Shown here piece by piece: positions 41,920 through 52,105 of a DNA stretch of 64,000 nucleotides (positions within the stretch are counted from its first letter, which is position 1; the number at the start of each line of letters is the position of its first letter). Position numbers and translations under genes: made by a program. The DNA is from JBCCXZ01 sp965228005 (lineage in GTDB: Bacteria > Planctomycetota > Planctomycetia > Pirellulales > Lacipirellulaceae): positions 124,001 to 188,000 of the forward strand of contig CBDDGV010000001.1 in NCBI GenBank assembly GCA_965228005.1, given 5' to 3'. The notes below the pieces were generated by a model, which saw nothing but the letters and a program-made list of their open reading frames with translations, had not been told where the DNA came from and did not search any database.

Positions 41920-43374
41920 CTAAGCCAGGAGCGGCTCGACGACTTCGCCGTGGACGTCGGTCAGCCGGAAGCGGCGGCCCTGGTACTTGAAGGTGAGCCG
42001 CTCGTGGTCGATGCCCAAGAGGTGCAGCAGCGTGGCTTGGAAGTCGTGCACGTGCACCGGGTTCTCGGCGATGTTGTAGCCGAACTCATCGGTGGCGCCG
42101 TAGGTGAAGCCGGGTTTGACGCCGGCGCCGGCCATCCAGATGGTGAAGCAGCGGGGGTGGTGGTCGCGGCCGTAATCGTCGACCGTCAGTCGGCCCTGGC
42201 TGTAGCTGGTGCGGCCGAACTCGCCGCCCCACACGACGAGCGTGTCTTCCAGCAGGCCGCGGCGTTCGAGGTCGGTCACTAGGGCGGCGGATGCCTGGTC
42301 GGTCTCCTTGCACTGCTTCCGGATCTGGGAAGGGAGCTTGGTGTGGTTGTCCCAGCCGCGGTGGTAGAGCTGGATGAACCGCACGCCGCGTTCGGCGAGC
42401 CGGCGGGCGAGCAGGCAGTTCGCGGCGTACGTGCCGGGGTCGCGGGAGTCGGGGCCGTAGAGCTCGAACGTCTCTTCCGGCTCGTCCGAGAGGTCGGTCA
42501 CCTCGGGGACGGAGGTCTGCATGCGGAAGGCCATCTCGTACTGGGCGAGGCGGGCAAGGATTTCGCTGTCGCCGAGTTGCTCGTGTCGTTGCGTTTGGAG
42601 CGCTTGGATAGCGGCGATCTGGTCGGCTCGAGAGTCGCGGCTGAGGCCGTCGGGGTTGCTGAGGTAGAGCACCGCGTCTTTGCCGGAGCGGAACTGCACG
42701 CCCTGGTGGCGTGAGTCGAGGAAACCGTTGCCCCACAGGCGGGCGTAGAGGGGCTGTCCGCTCTTGCCCTTGGTCACCAGCACGACGAAGGCGGGCAGGT
42801 CGTCGTTCTCCGAGCCGAGGCCGTAGCTGAGCCAGGAGCCGATCGACGGCCGCCCCGGCAGCTGCGAGCCGGTTTGAAAGAAGGTGATGCCGGGGTCGTG
42901 GTTGATGGCTTCGGTGAAGAGCGAGCGGCAGATGCAGAGCTTGTCGGCGATCTTCGCGGTGTGGGGGATGAGGTCGCTCATCCAGGCGCCGCTCTCGCCG
43001 TGCTGGGCGAACTTGAAGATCGAGCCGGCGATCGGCAGCGTGGCTTGTCCCGCGGTCATGCCGGTGATGCGTTGGCCCTGGCGGACGGAGTCGGGCAGGT
43101 CTTGGCCGTTCATCTCGTTGAGCTTCGGCTTGTAATCGTACAAGTCGTGCTGCGAGGGGGCGCCGCTCTGGAAGAGGTAGATGACCCGCTTGGCCTTGGC
43201 CGGGAAGTGCGGCTGCGAGAGCACGCCGCCGCCCTTTCCTAGAGAAGGCGCCCCGAGCGCTGGCGCCGCGTCGCCGGAGAGCGACGCGAAGGCCGCGGCG
43301 CCGAGCCCCAGCGAGGCGCGGGAGAGGAACTCGCGGCGGGAGGACGGGTTTTCGAATCGTCCGCAGTGGGCCAT
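41920..43374 (-). CDS. DUF1501 protein with Tat signal
   Basis: This 484-residue protein has a twin-arginine signal SSRREFLSRASLGLGAAAFASL (Arg13-Arg14). The DUF1501 body shows KAKRVIYLFQSGAPSQHDLYDYKP, then GMTAG, HDPGITFFQTGSQLPGRPSIGSWLSYGLG, GVRFIQLYHRGWDNHTK and VVWGGEFGRTSYSQGR with GRDHHPRCFTIWMAGAGVKPG. These are conserved blocks of a family related to the alkaline-phosphatase fold. The gene begins 15 nt after the PSCyt/PSD1 gene stop, the standard pairing in planctomycetes. The pair is expected to act in the periplasm on an unknown substrate. Confidence 0.95.
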   Translation of the reverse strand: MAHCGRFENPSSRREFLSRASLGLGAAAFASLSGDAAPALGAPSLGKGGGVLSQPHFPAKAKRVIYLFQSGAPSQHDLYDYKPKLNEMNGQDLPDSVRQGQRITGMTAGQATLPIAGSIFKFAQHGESGAWMSDLIPHTAKIADKLCICRSLFTEAINHDPGITFFQTGSQLPGRPSIGSWLSYGLGSENDDLPAFVVLVTKGKSGQPLYARLWGNGFLDSRHQGVQFRSGKDAVLYLSNPDGLSRDSRADQIAAIQALQTQRHEQLGDSEILARLAQYEMAFRMQTSVPEVTDLSDEPEETFELYGPDSRDPGTYAANCLLARRLAERGVRFIQLYHRGWDNHTKLPSQIRKQCKETDQASAALVTDLERRGLLEDTLVVWGGEFGRTSYSQGRLTVDDYGRDHHPRCFTIWMAGAGVKPGFTYGATDEFGYNIAENPVHVHDFQATLLHLLGIDHERLTFKYQGRRFRLTDVHGEVVEPLLA

Positions 43375-43389
43375 GGCGTGGGCTCCCCC

Positions 43390-46300
43390 TTAGCGCTTCA
43401 TGTAGAAGGCGTCGTAGTTCATGACGGTGTTGGCAACGACTGCGAGCGCCGCGAGCGACGGCTTGTCGGCCTCCTCGGGGCAGGCGGCGTCGCCGACGGC
43501 GAGCAGCTGGTCGCAGGCGGACTCGTCGTCGGTGTAGCAGTCGTGGCACTGGTCGTGCAGCTTGGTCAGCGCAGCCAGCTCCGCCTCGTTCGGATCGCGG
43601 CCGGTGAGCTTGTGGAAGACGGTCGCGATGTGCTCAGCCGGTTCGCCGTCGCTCCCGGAGAGCACGCCCAAGGCCAGCACGCGGGCGGCCTCGATGAACT
43701 GCGGGTCGTTCATCAGCACCAGCGCCTGCAGCGGCGTGTTGGTCACCTCGCGTTTCACGGTGCAGCGGCTGCGGTTGGGGACGTCGAACGTCTCCATCGC
43801 CGGTGGCGGCGAGGTGCGGCGGATGAACGTGTACATGCTGCGTCGATAGAGCTTGTGGCCCTGGTCGGGGACGTAGCGCATGAGGTCGAACGAGAAGTTG
43901 TTCTTCTCGATCCACAGCCCCTCGGGCTGGTAGGGCTTCACGCTCGGGCCGCCCACGTCGCCGACCAACAGGCCGCTGGCGGCGAGAGCGGCGTCGCGGA
44001 TCGCCTCGCCGGGAAGACGGTAAGAGACGCCCCGCCAGAGCAGGCGGTTTTCGGGGTCGACGACCAGTGCGTCGGCCAGATCGGGCGTGGCCGCGTCTTG
44101 CCAGTCGGCCACGCTTGAGGACTGCCGGTAAGCGGAGGAACGAACCATGGTGCGGAGCAGGTCTCGCACGTCCCAGCCGCTGTCGCGGAAGCGGAGGGCG
44201 AGCCAGTCGAGCAGCTCGGGGTGGGTGGGCTGCTCACCCTGGGTGCCGAAGTCGTGGGGCGTGCCCACGATGCCGCGGCCGAAGAGCATCTGCCAATAGC
44301 GGTTCACGGCGACGCGGGCGGTGAGCGGGTTCTCGTCGTTGAACAACCAGCGGGCGAGGCCAAGCCGGTTGCGGGGGAGGTCGTCGGCCATGGCGCCGGC
44401 GATCTCGGGCACGCCCGGCTGGACCGGCTCGCCCGGCATGTTGTAGAGGCCCCGCTTGAGGATGTGCGCCTGCCGGGGCTCGGCCATGTCGCGCATCACC
44501 ATGATGGTCTCGATCTCGCTGTTGAGCGCAACGCGTTGGGCGAGCAGCTGCCGGTGGGCTCGTAGCGCCTGATCAACCTCCGGCATGTCGCGGGCGAGGC
44601 GGTGCTCGGTCCAGTCGGCTTCGGTGAGTGACAACTCCTCAGACGCGCCGGTCGCGGCTTCGCCGTAGTTGGCGTAGAGGGCGGCCGCTTCGACGGCGGT
44701 GATCGCCCTGTCGAAGAACTGCAGGTCGTCGAAGCCGCCCTTGTAGACGCCGAAGTCGCCCGTGTAGGCGCGTTGGCTGCGCCCGATGCGCATCTCGCGG
44801 TCGTGGTCGAGCGGGTAGCCCTCTTCCAGCTTGCGGGGGTAGATCGTGCGGTCGAGGTTGTCTTCTTCGACGACCAGGTCGATGGCCCGGCCGTTGACGA
44901 AGAGCTGAACTCCAGCGGCCTCTGCGGAGCCGTCGTAGGCGAAGCCGACATGGGTCCACTGGAGGTTGGGGATCGGGTCGTCACCGCGGACACGGACCTG
45001 ATTGCCCGGCAGCGCGTGGACGAAGGAGGCAGCGAGGCGGCCTTCGAGGTCGAGGTACAGCTCCCAGCCCCGCCAAGCGTGGTTCTTCTCGCCGCCGGCG
45101 CCGAGGATCACGCGGGTGTTGGGCGGCGCGTCGGGGCTGCGGTCGGGCGTTTCTGGGTAGACCCAGAGGGCGGCGGAGAGCGGCTCGGCCGTGTCGATGA
45201 CCCCGACGCCGCGGAGCTTGAGGTAACCGTACTCGCCCTCGACGAACGCAGCTTCGGCGGCGATACCGGGGCGGAAGTCGGGCTCGATGTTCGCTTGCAG
45301 CTCATCGGATTGGTCGATCCGGATGACCTCCGCGACGGGGACGGGCTGCTCAGACTCCTTGTCATCCTTCTTGGACCGGTCCTTCTCGGCTTCCACGCGC
45401 TCCGCCGCGTCGAGCGGGTAGTGCCGGTCGGCCATCGGGATGTACGCCGCGAGACTCTGCCTCGATTCGGTGTCTGCAACCGTGCGGGCGGACTTGCGGG
45501 CCTCCTCAAGCCGCTCAGCGGCGGCGGCCAGTTCGCGGTCGAGGCCGGCGAGCTGCTCGGTCTGCTCGTCGGTCGGCAGCTGCAGAAGCGGGCCGAAGTC
45601 GCCGTCGTCGCCGGTCATGCCGAGCTCGCGGACGTTGTTGAAGAACGACGCGAGCTGGAAGTACTCGCGGTGCGAGAGCGGGTCGAACTTGTGGTCGTGG
45701 CAACGCGAGCACTCAACGGTCAGCCCGAGGAACGCGGTGGCAGTGGTCTCGGTGCGGTCGAAGACGTTGTTCCAGCGGAACTCTTCGTCGATGACGCCGC
45801 CTTCGCTGGTCATCGGGTGGTTGCGGTGGAAGGCGGTGGCGAGCCGGCTCTCGCGGGTCGGCTCGTCGAGCAGGTCGCCGGCGAGCTGTACAGTGACGAA
45901 TTCATCGTACGGCGTGTTGCGGCGGAAGGCGTCGATCACCCAGTCGCGCCACCGCCACATGTTGCGCGAGCCGTCGGCGTGCAGGCCGTGCGAGTCGGCG
46001 TAGCGGGCGACGTCGAGCCATTCGAGCGCGAGCCGCTCGGCGTGGGCGTCGGACTTCAGCAGCCGGTCGACGACGCGCTGGTAGGCTTCGTCGGAGGGGT
46101 CGGCGAGGAAGGCGTCGTACTCCTCTCGCGTGGGGGGCAGGCCGGTGAGGTCCAGCGTCACGCGGCGGAGGAGCGTGGCCGGGTCGGCATCTGCGGAGGG
46201 TTGGAGGCCCTCGCCGAGGAGGCGGCGGTAGATGAAGCGGTCAATCGGCGTCCGCGACCACGCGTCGCCTTCGACGACGGGCGGGACGGTCGGCTGCGGC

Positions 46301-46704
46301 TGGTCGAACGCCCAGTGGCCCTCCCACGGCGCCCCCTGGCGGACCCACTCGGTGAGGATCGCCTTCTCCTCCGGGGTGAGGGAGAGGTTCGACTCGGGCG
46401 GCGGCATCTGGAGGTACTCATCGTCGCTGTGGATGCGGACGAGCGCCTCGCTCTCTTCGGTGTTTTTTGGGATGAAGGCCGCGTAGCCGCCAAGGTCCTC
46501 GAACGCGCCCTCGGGCGTGTCGAGCCGCAGGCCGGCCTCGCGGGTCTCCACGTCGGGCCCGTGGCACTGGAAGCACTTGTCGCTCAGCACCGGCCGGACG
46601 TCGCGGCTGAAGTCGATCTCCGGCTCGCCAACGGCGAGAGAGGTCGGCGCTGCGAACGTGATGAGCAGTGCGAAGAACGTGAGGACGCGGGTCGGACGGT
46701 TCAT
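43390..46704 (-). CDS. PSCyt1-PSCyt2-LamG-PSD1 multidomain cytochrome protein
   Basis: I start at 46704 (MNRPTRVLTFFALLITF), since the frame upstream to 47133 overlaps the next gene. The ~1104-residue protein has a signal peptide (about 1-25). A PSCyt1 domain with heme-binding CFQCH (Cys44, Cys47, His48) is followed by PSCyt2 (DUF1549; TPIDRFIYRRLLGEGLQPS, LDLTGLPPTREEYDAFL and LEWLDVARYADSHG). Next is a LamG-like region (about 590-720; SAALWVYPETPDR). C-terminal PSD1 (DUF1553) has RLGLARWLFNDENPLTARVAVNRYWQ, GTPHDFGTQGEQPTHPELLDWLA and SSAYRQSS. Conserved CSRCHDHKFDP gives a second CxxCH. These planctomycete-specific proteins are probably periplasmic redox proteins; substrate unknown. Confidence 0.95.
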   Translation of the reverse strand: MNRPTRVLTFFALLITFAAPTSLAVGEPEIDFSRDVRPVLSDKCFQCHGPDVETREAGLRLDTPEGAFEDLGGYAAFIPKNTEESEALVRIHSDDEYLQMPPPESNLSLTPEEKAILTEWVRQGAPWEGHWAFDQPQPTVPPVVEGDAWSRTPIDRFIYRRLLGEGLQPSADADPATLLRRVTLDLTGLPPTREEYDAFLADPSDEAYQRVVDRLLKSDAHAERLALEWLDVARYADSHGLHADGSRNMWRWRDWVIDAFRRNTPYDEFVTVQLAGDLLDEPTRESRLATAFHRNHPMTSEGGVIDEEFRWNNVFDRTETTATAFLGLTVECSRCHDHKFDPLSHREYFQLASFFNNVRELGMTGDDGDFGPLLQLPTDEQTEQLAGLDRELAAAAERLEEARKSARTVADTESRQSLAAYIPMADRHYPLDAAERVEAEKDRSKKDDKESEQPVPVAEVIRIDQSDELQANIEPDFRPGIAAEAAFVEGEYGYLKLRGVGVIDTAEPLSAALWVYPETPDRSPDAPPNTRVILGAGGEKNHAWRGWELYLDLEGRLAASFVHALPGNQVRVRGDDPIPNLQWTHVGFAYDGSAEAAGVQLFVNGRAIDLVVEEDNLDRTIYPRKLEEGYPLDHDREMRIGRSQRAYTGDFGVYKGGFDDLQFFDRAITAVEAAALYANYGEAATGASEELSLTEADWTEHRLARDMPEVDQALRAHRQLLAQRVALNSEIETIMVMRDMAEPRQAHILKRGLYNMPGEPVQPGVPEIAGAMADDLPRNRLGLARWLFNDENPLTARVAVNRYWQMLFGRGIVGTPHDFGTQGEQPTHPELLDWLALRFRDSGWDVRDLLRTMVRSSAYRQSSSVADWQDAATPDLADALVVDPENRLLWRGVSYRLPGEAIRDAALAASGLLVGDVGGPSVKPYQPEGLWIEKNNFSFDLMRYVPDQGHKLYRRSMYTFIRRTSPPPAMETFDVPNRSRCTVKREVTNTPLQALVLMNDPQFIEAARVLALGVLSGSDGEPAEHIATVFHKLTGRDPNEAELAALTKLHDQCHDCYTDDESACDQLLAVGDAACPEEADKPSLAALAVVANTVMNYDAFYMKR

Positions 46705-46882
46705 CGGCCGTTCCGTGGGCGGGGTGTCTGGGGGAGCAGCATCCGGCGTAGTTTTACCAGATGCCCCAGACCGGGACGACCCGGCGCACAGCGCGCCCGC
46801 CCTGCCCCGTCGGCCCGCCGCACGTTTTGGCGGTCTGGGTCGACAAGCAGCCGCGGGCTTCACTCCTCCCAAGCAGAGCGTG

Positions 46883-49800
46883 CTAGACCGAGGGGAGCCT
46901 TCGGGCCCCCACGGCCAGCTCGTGGTACATCCAGTCGTCGGCGTCTTCGGGGTCGTAGAGGTCGTCTTCGCCGAGGACGTGGCCCAACTCGTGGGCGAGC
47001 ACGGAGAGCAAGTCGACCCGGCCCGCGGCGGGGCCGTCTTCCAGCGCGGCGAAGGCCCCGTCGACGACCGTAAATTCGGCGGAGTCCTCGGGCGTGTCGT
47101 CGAAGAACCAGCCGACGCCGGCGGCGTCGACATCGAGGTAGACGGTCGTGCCCGTGGCCAGGCCGAGCACGCTTGCCGGGAGGTCGACGACTTGGACGTT
47201 CACGCCATCGAGCACCGCGAGCTCTTCGGCCCCGAACCCGGCTTCGGCGAGCTGCGTTTCCGCAGCGGCGGTGAGTTCGGTGATCTCGTCGGCTGTGGGC
47301 GGTGACCCGCTCTCAGAGGGGACGGCGCCCCCGGTCACCGGTGCGAGCACCAGCAGCACCGGCTCGGTCTGGGCTTCGTAAGCGCCGATGTCGGAGCCGT
47401 CGCCGGTCGCGGCGTTCGGGTAGGTGGCGTCCTCGAGGTCGACCACACGAGCGAGCCCGCGCTGGTCGAACGCGAAGCCGGTGTGGTTGAGCCCGGCGTC
47501 GATGGCGGGGCTTCCGTCTAGCAGGGCGTGGGTTTGCGTTGGGCCGCCGTTGTCGGCGAGCGGGCCGAGCTCGGGGTTGATCGGGATGCCGTCGCCGACC
47601 TGGTCGCCGTTCACTCCGTTGGTAAAGCCCTGAGTGTTCTCGGCGATGCCGATGAGGTTGTGGCCGCCGGAGGTGAATTCGTTGTGCAGGTCGCCGGGTT
47701 CGGCGGGGAATCCGTCGGTGTTGCCGGCCACGATGCTGTTGGCGACCGTGAAGGCAGTGGGCGACATCCTGTTGCTGAGCCCGCCGCCGAAGAAGGCGTT
47801 GTTGTTGATGACGGTGCTGCTGACCAACTCGAACGTGCCGCCCGCGTTGCGGATACCGCCCCCCGGCTGGCCTGTGCCCTCCGCCGTGTTGCCGGAGATG
47901 GTCGAGAGGGTGATGGTTGCGTAGCCGAAACTGTAAACACCGCCTCCGCCGCCCTGGGCGGATACGTTGCCCGAGATGGTGCTGGCGTGGACAGACAGCG
48001 TGCCGCTGTTGTGGATGCCCGCTCCCGTGCTGAACGAATTGTTGTTGTCGATCGTCGAGCGGTTCACGGTGAGCGTCGAACCGGATTCGACGGCGATGCC
48101 GCCGCCGCCGTCGAACGCGGAGTACTCGGGAGCGGGGACTCCCGTGTTGGCGTTGCCGGTGACGCGGCTGTCGGAGAGGGTGAGGTCGCCGTCCTCGATG
48201 AAAACCCCCCCGCCATGGCCCGCGCCGTTGCCGCCCTGTATGGTGACGCCGACGATGTGGACCGTGGCCCCGCCTAGGATGTGGAACACGCGGTCGTTGA
48301 TGGCGGAGGCGCCGCCGGAGGCGTCGATCACGGTCTCTCCCACGCCGGCGCCGATGATGGTGAGGTCGTCGGTGATGTCCAAGTCGCCGAGTGCGGCGGT
48401 GTCGTCGTCGCCGATCTGGTCGAGGTTGAACGTGCCGGCGGGCAGGACGATGGTGTTCGGCCCGGGCTGGGCGTTGGCTTCTTGGATCGCTGCGCGGAGG
48501 AACTGGTTCGCCCCGCCGCTGCCGACCGTGCCGTCGCCGGGGTTGATGTCGGGCGAGTCGGCCTCGTTGTTGACGATCAGGTCGGTCTCGAACGAGCCGA
48601 TGTCGATGGCCGTGCCCTCGACGCGGGCGGCGCCGCGTTGGTCGTTGTCGAGCGAGGGGGTGAAGGCGGTCGGGTCGAAGGCGGGGTCGCCCGCGTCGAT
48701 CGCGGGGCTGCCGGGCAGCGGGGCGTGCGTGAGCGTCGAGCCGCCGTTGTCCTGCAGCGGGCCGAGCATTGGGTCGACGCCGGTTTGATCACTCGCTTGG
48801 CTGAAGGCGTCGACGGGGTTCTGTACGGGGTTGCCGAAGTCGACGCCCGTGCCGATGAGGTTGAAGCCCTCGGAGGTGAATGGGTTCGGTGTGTCGTCCG
48901 TGCTGAAACGGATAGCGAAGTCTTCGTCGGACGCTGAGGCGTTCCTGTTGCCCGCGATGATGCTGTGACCGAAACGGACGGGGGAATTCTCGAAGTAGTT
49001 CGACCAGCCGGCTCCGTTACCGTCGGCGGCGGTGTTGTTGGTGATCGTCGAATGCTGCACGGAGATGCCGACGCTTGCGTTGTAGACTCCGCCGCCAGCC
49101 ACCATCGCCGAATTGCCGGAGATCGTCGAGTTTAAGATCAGGGATTCGTAGCCGACGTAGCCGCCGATGGAGACGCCCCCGCCTGTGTAAGCAGAGTTGC
49201 CGGAGACGGTGCTGTCTACGAGAGACAAAGACCCTTGCCAGAAGGCGATGCCGCCGCCGTAGCCAGAGATCGAAGTGGCGGTGTTGCCCGAGATCGTGCT
49301 GCCCGTGATCGAAACCCTGCCAACGGAGGCATTGGTGTAGTCGTACGTGTACGGCTCGCTGCGGCCGCGGTGGTAGACTCCGCCGCCGTTGTCTCCGGAG
49401 ATGTTGCCCGAGACGGAGCTGTTGGTGATGGTGACGTTGCCTTCGGCGTAGATCCCTCCGCCGCTGGAAGACTCAGAAGAGTTGCCCGAGATGGAGCTGC
49501 CGGAGATGACGAGGTTTCCGAGCGCTAAGCTGCCGCCGATTGCGTAGTTGTTCTGGTCGTACTCGAGGACGCCTACGCTGCGGTTGTAGACCCCTCCGCC
49601 GCCGGAGCCGGCCTGGTTGCCTGAGACAATGCTGTCGGTAATGGTGAGGGCGAGTCCGGTTTGGCTGCCAAAGACGCCGCCGCCGTCGTTGTCCGCGGTG
49701 TTGTTGGTGATCTTGCTGTCTTCAATGGTCAGCATGCCGTAGCTGGCGATTCCACCGCCGTGGTCGGCGTCGGCTTGATTGCCCGTGACGGTGCTGGAGG

Positions 49801-52105
49801 CAATGGTCAGCGTTCCGTCGGTATTGAGGATGCCCCCGCCGGAGTCGGCGCGACCGCCTTGAACCATGAGGTTCTCCAGGCGGACCACCGCGCCGTTGCG
49901 GACCTCGAACACGCGGTCGTCGAGCCCGTCGGCGCCGCCGGCGTCGATGATGGTGGTCTTGGCGCCGTCGCCGCGGATGGTCAGGTCGTCGGTGATGTCG
50001 AGGTCGCCTGTGGCGGCGGCGTCTTCGCCGTCGCCCTGAATGGTCAGCACGTAGTTGTCCGCCGGGACGATGATCTTGGCGGCGCCGGGCGTGGCGTTGG
50101 CCTCCTGGATGGCGGCCCGGAGACTGGTGTTGCCGCTTGCGTCCTCCGCCAAGCCGTCGCCCGGGTTGGCGTCGACGGTGTCTTCGTTCGTGTCGACCGT
50201 GAACGACTGCATCACTGTGACCGTGAACGTCGCCGAGTCGGGCTTGGCCGGCAGGCCGTCGTCGATTATCTGCACGGTGATCGTGTGGCCTCCGGCTTGG
50301 GTCGGGCCGGGCACCCAGAACAGGTTCGCCGAGAAGGTGTCGTCGAGGTTCTTGGTCGTCGTGCCGATGCTCACCCCTTCCGGGTTGCCGTCGGGCAGCG
50401 AGAAGGTAAGCGTGTCGGCGGCGTCGGGGTCGGAGGCGGTGAGCGTCACCCTGAGGGTTTCGCCCACATAAGTCTGCTGCGAGGCGATCGCTTCGATCGA
50501 GGGGAAACTGTTGTTGTCGCCCTCGACCGTGATCGAGAGCAGCTCGACGTCTTCGGTCGGGCCGCCGCTGCCGGTGCTGCCTTGGTCGTTGGCGGTCACC
50601 GTGAGCGTGGCCGTGCCCTCGAACGTGTTGTCGGGCGTGTAGGCGATCTGCGCGAGCGCGGTGTTGATGTCGGCGAGCTCGCCGGTGAGGACCAGCGGCG
50701 TGGCTGGCGTGCCGTCGCCCTCGGTGACGACGGTGGCGAGGGCCGGATCGACCGCGAGCGTGCCGGTGTCGATGACCAGCGACACCCGGATGTCTAAGTC
50801 TCCGGCGTCGACGTCGGCGACCGAGATCGCCGGGAGCGTGCTCGTCTCGTCGTTGAAGACGGTCGGGGCGCCCGGCAGGGTGACTTCGATCGCGTCATTG
50901 ACGGCCGCGACGTTGATGGCGATGGCGTCCATCGTCTGAATCAGCCCGTTGGCGCCGGTGTTGCCCTGGTCGTTGACCGTTACCTGCAACGCGGCTTGGC
51001 CGTTGAAGTCTTGGTCGCCGCGGAAGATCAGTCCCGCTAAGGCGGCATTGATATCCGCAATGGCGCCGGTGAAACTCATGAACGCGTCGGCTGTTCCGTC
51101 GCCGGAGGTGATGTCGAGGCCGGCGGTTGTGCCGAGGGTGACCACGCCGTCCTGGACCTCGAGTTCGACGAGGGCGACAGCGCCCGGCGTTTCGTCGAGG
51201 TCGGTATCGCTGATCGAAATGCCCGTGATCGGAGTGTCTGTGTCTTCGATCGCGTCGACCGGGGAACTGGGCAGGGTGATGCTGGGTTCGTCGTTGATCG
51301 GGTTGACCGTGATCGTGAACTGCTGCGGTGCGCTGGTGTCCATGCCGCCGGCGCCCGTGCCGCCGTCGTCCATCGCCACGATGGTGATGACGGCTGTGCC
51401 GTTGGCGTCGTCGGCCGGCGTGTAGGTGAGGGTCGCCTGGGTGGGGTCGTTGGTGTCGACGGTGATGGTCGGCCCAGCGGCGAAGAGGCCGCTGTTCGAG
51501 TTGTCGGTCACCTGGAACGTGACGGTCTGGTCGCCCTCGTCGGCGCCGGGGCTGATGCCGGTGATGAACGCGTCTATGGTCTGCGGGCCGGCGTCCTCGT
51601 CGACCGCGGGCGGGTCCGAGGGTGCGTCGAACGACGGCGGCAGGTTGGCCGGGTTGACCATGACGGAGAACGTCTCGGTGTCGCCGAGCGCGGGGTTCTG
51701 GCGGTCGACGGCGATGACGATGAACGTCTGCAGGCCGACCTGATCGCCGTCCGGCGTGAACGAGAATGCGCCCTGGCGGGAGAGCTCGGCGTTGGCGGGC
51801 GTCTCGTCGGGGTCGAGGAACAGGTTGCCGGCCGCCGTGCCGTTCGTGGTGGACCCCTCCTCGGTATCGGAGAGGGCCGCGCCTTCGTCGAAGAGGTTGA
51901 AGGAGAGCGTTTCGCCGGCGCGGACCGTGAGCAGGTCGGCGGTCGTCGGCAGTGCCGAGAAGTCGAGGTCGGGCGCGCAGTCGTTCTCGCCGATGCCGGC
52001 CGTGAGGACGAGTCGGTTTTCGAGTTGTTCGAGGCGGAGCTCGAGGGGAGTCGGCGTGTTGCGGAGCGATTTGCGGCTGAGGCGGCGCGGGCGTCGGCGT
52101 TTCAT
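46883..52105 (-). CDS. Giant exoprotein: cadherin-like repeats, beta-helix blocks, C-terminal zincin-like motif
   Basis: The 1740-residue protein starts with an Arg-rich segment and LRLEQLENRLVLTA (about 23-36), the planctomycete exoprotein N-motif. Residues ~45-630 contain cadherin/Ig-like repeats (TYTPADDANGTAVITIVA, FTITVNPINDEPSITLP). Two beta-helix blocks start near 632 and 1177, each opened by a LRAAIQEANA (CSLREA-like) segment and carrying many GGGI/GGGV, ISGNS and SAID-type repeats with SPAIDAG endings. The end (about 1640-1740) holds LAHELGHVLGEDD, i.e. HExxHxxGxxD, as in metzincin zinc sites. A signal peptide in the usual form is not visible. Adhesion or surface-layer function is inferred, and protease activity is possible but unproven. 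Confidence 0.88.
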   Translation of the reverse strand: MKRRRPRRLSRKSLRNTPTPLELRLEQLENRLVLTAGIGENDCAPDLDFSALPTTADLLTVRAGETLSFNLFDEGAALSDTEEGSTTNGTAAGNLFLDPDETPANAELSRQGAFSFTPDGDQVGLQTFIVIAVDRQNPALGDTETFSVMVNPANLPPSFDAPSDPPAVDEDAGPQTIDAFITGISPGADEGDQTVTFQVTDNSNSGLFAAGPTITVDTNDPTQATLTYTPADDANGTAVITIVAMDDGGTGAGGMDTSAPQQFTITVNPINDEPSITLPSSPVDAIEDTDTPITGISISDTDLDETPGAVALVELEVQDGVVTLGTTAGLDITSGDGTADAFMSFTGAIADINAALAGLIFRGDQDFNGQAALQVTVNDQGNTGANGLIQTMDAIAINVAAVNDAIEVTLPGAPTVFNDETSTLPAISVADVDAGDLDIRVSLVIDTGTLAVDPALATVVTEGDGTPATPLVLTGELADINTALAQIAYTPDNTFEGTATLTVTANDQGSTGSGGPTEDVELLSITVEGDNNSFPSIEAIASQQTYVGETLRVTLTASDPDAADTLTFSLPDGNPEGVSIGTTTKNLDDTFSANLFWVPGPTQAGGHTITVQIIDDGLPAKPDSATFTVTVMQSFTVDTNEDTVDANPGDGLAEDASGNTSLRAAIQEANATPGAAKIIVPADNYVLTIQGDGEDAAATGDLDITDDLTIRGDGAKTTIIDAGGADGLDDRVFEVRNGAVVRLENLMVQGGRADSGGGILNTDGTLTIASSTVTGNQADADHGGGIASYGMLTIEDSKITNNTADNDGGGVFGSQTGLALTITDSIVSGNQAGSGGGGVYNRSVGVLEYDQNNYAIGGSLALGNLVISGSSISGNSSESSSGGGIYAEGNVTITNSSVSGNISGDNGGGVYHRGRSEPYTYDYTNASVGRVSITGSTISGNTATSISGYGGGIAFWQGSLSLVDSTVSGNSAYTGGGVSIGGYVGYESLILNSTISGNSAMVAGGGVYNASVGISVQHSTITNNTAADGNGAGWSNYFENSPVRFGHSIIAGNRNASASDEDFAIRFSTDDTPNPFTSEGFNLIGTGVDFGNPVQNPVDAFSQASDQTGVDPMLGPLQDNGGSTLTHAPLPGSPAIDAGDPAFDPTAFTPSLDNDQRGAARVEGTAIDIGSFETDLIVNNEADSPDINPGDGTVGSGGANQFLRAAIQEANAQPGPNTIVLPAGTFNLDQIGDDDTAALGDLDITDDLTIIGAGVGETVIDASGGASAINDRVFHILGGATVHIVGVTIQGGNGAGHGGGVFIEDGDLTLSDSRVTGNANTGVPAPEYSAFDGGGGIAVESGSTLTVNRSTIDNNNSFSTGAGIHNSGTLSVHASTISGNVSAQGGGGGVYSFGYATITLSTISGNTAEGTGQPGGGIRNAGGTFELVSSTVINNNAFFGGGLSNRMSPTAFTVANSIVAGNTDGFPAEPGDLHNEFTSGGHNLIGIAENTQGFTNGVNGDQVGDGIPINPELGPLADNGGPTQTHALLDGSPAIDAGLNHTGFAFDQRGLARVVDLEDATYPNAATGDGSDIGAYEAQTEPVLLVLAPVTGGAVPSESGSPPTADEITELTAAAETQLAEAGFGAEELAVLDGVNVQVVDLPASVLGLATGTTVYLDVDAAGVGWFFDDTPEDSAEFTVVDGAFAALEDGPAAGRVDLLSVLAHELGHVLGEDDLYDPEDADDWMYHELAVGARRLPSV

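Noticed and set aside
44773..47073. 766-codon plus-strand ORF opposite the PSCyt/PSD1 gene
   Set aside because: It is antisense to a protein with CxxCH and DUF1549/DUF1553 blocks. Its composition is Val/Glu/Gly-rich shadow sequence.
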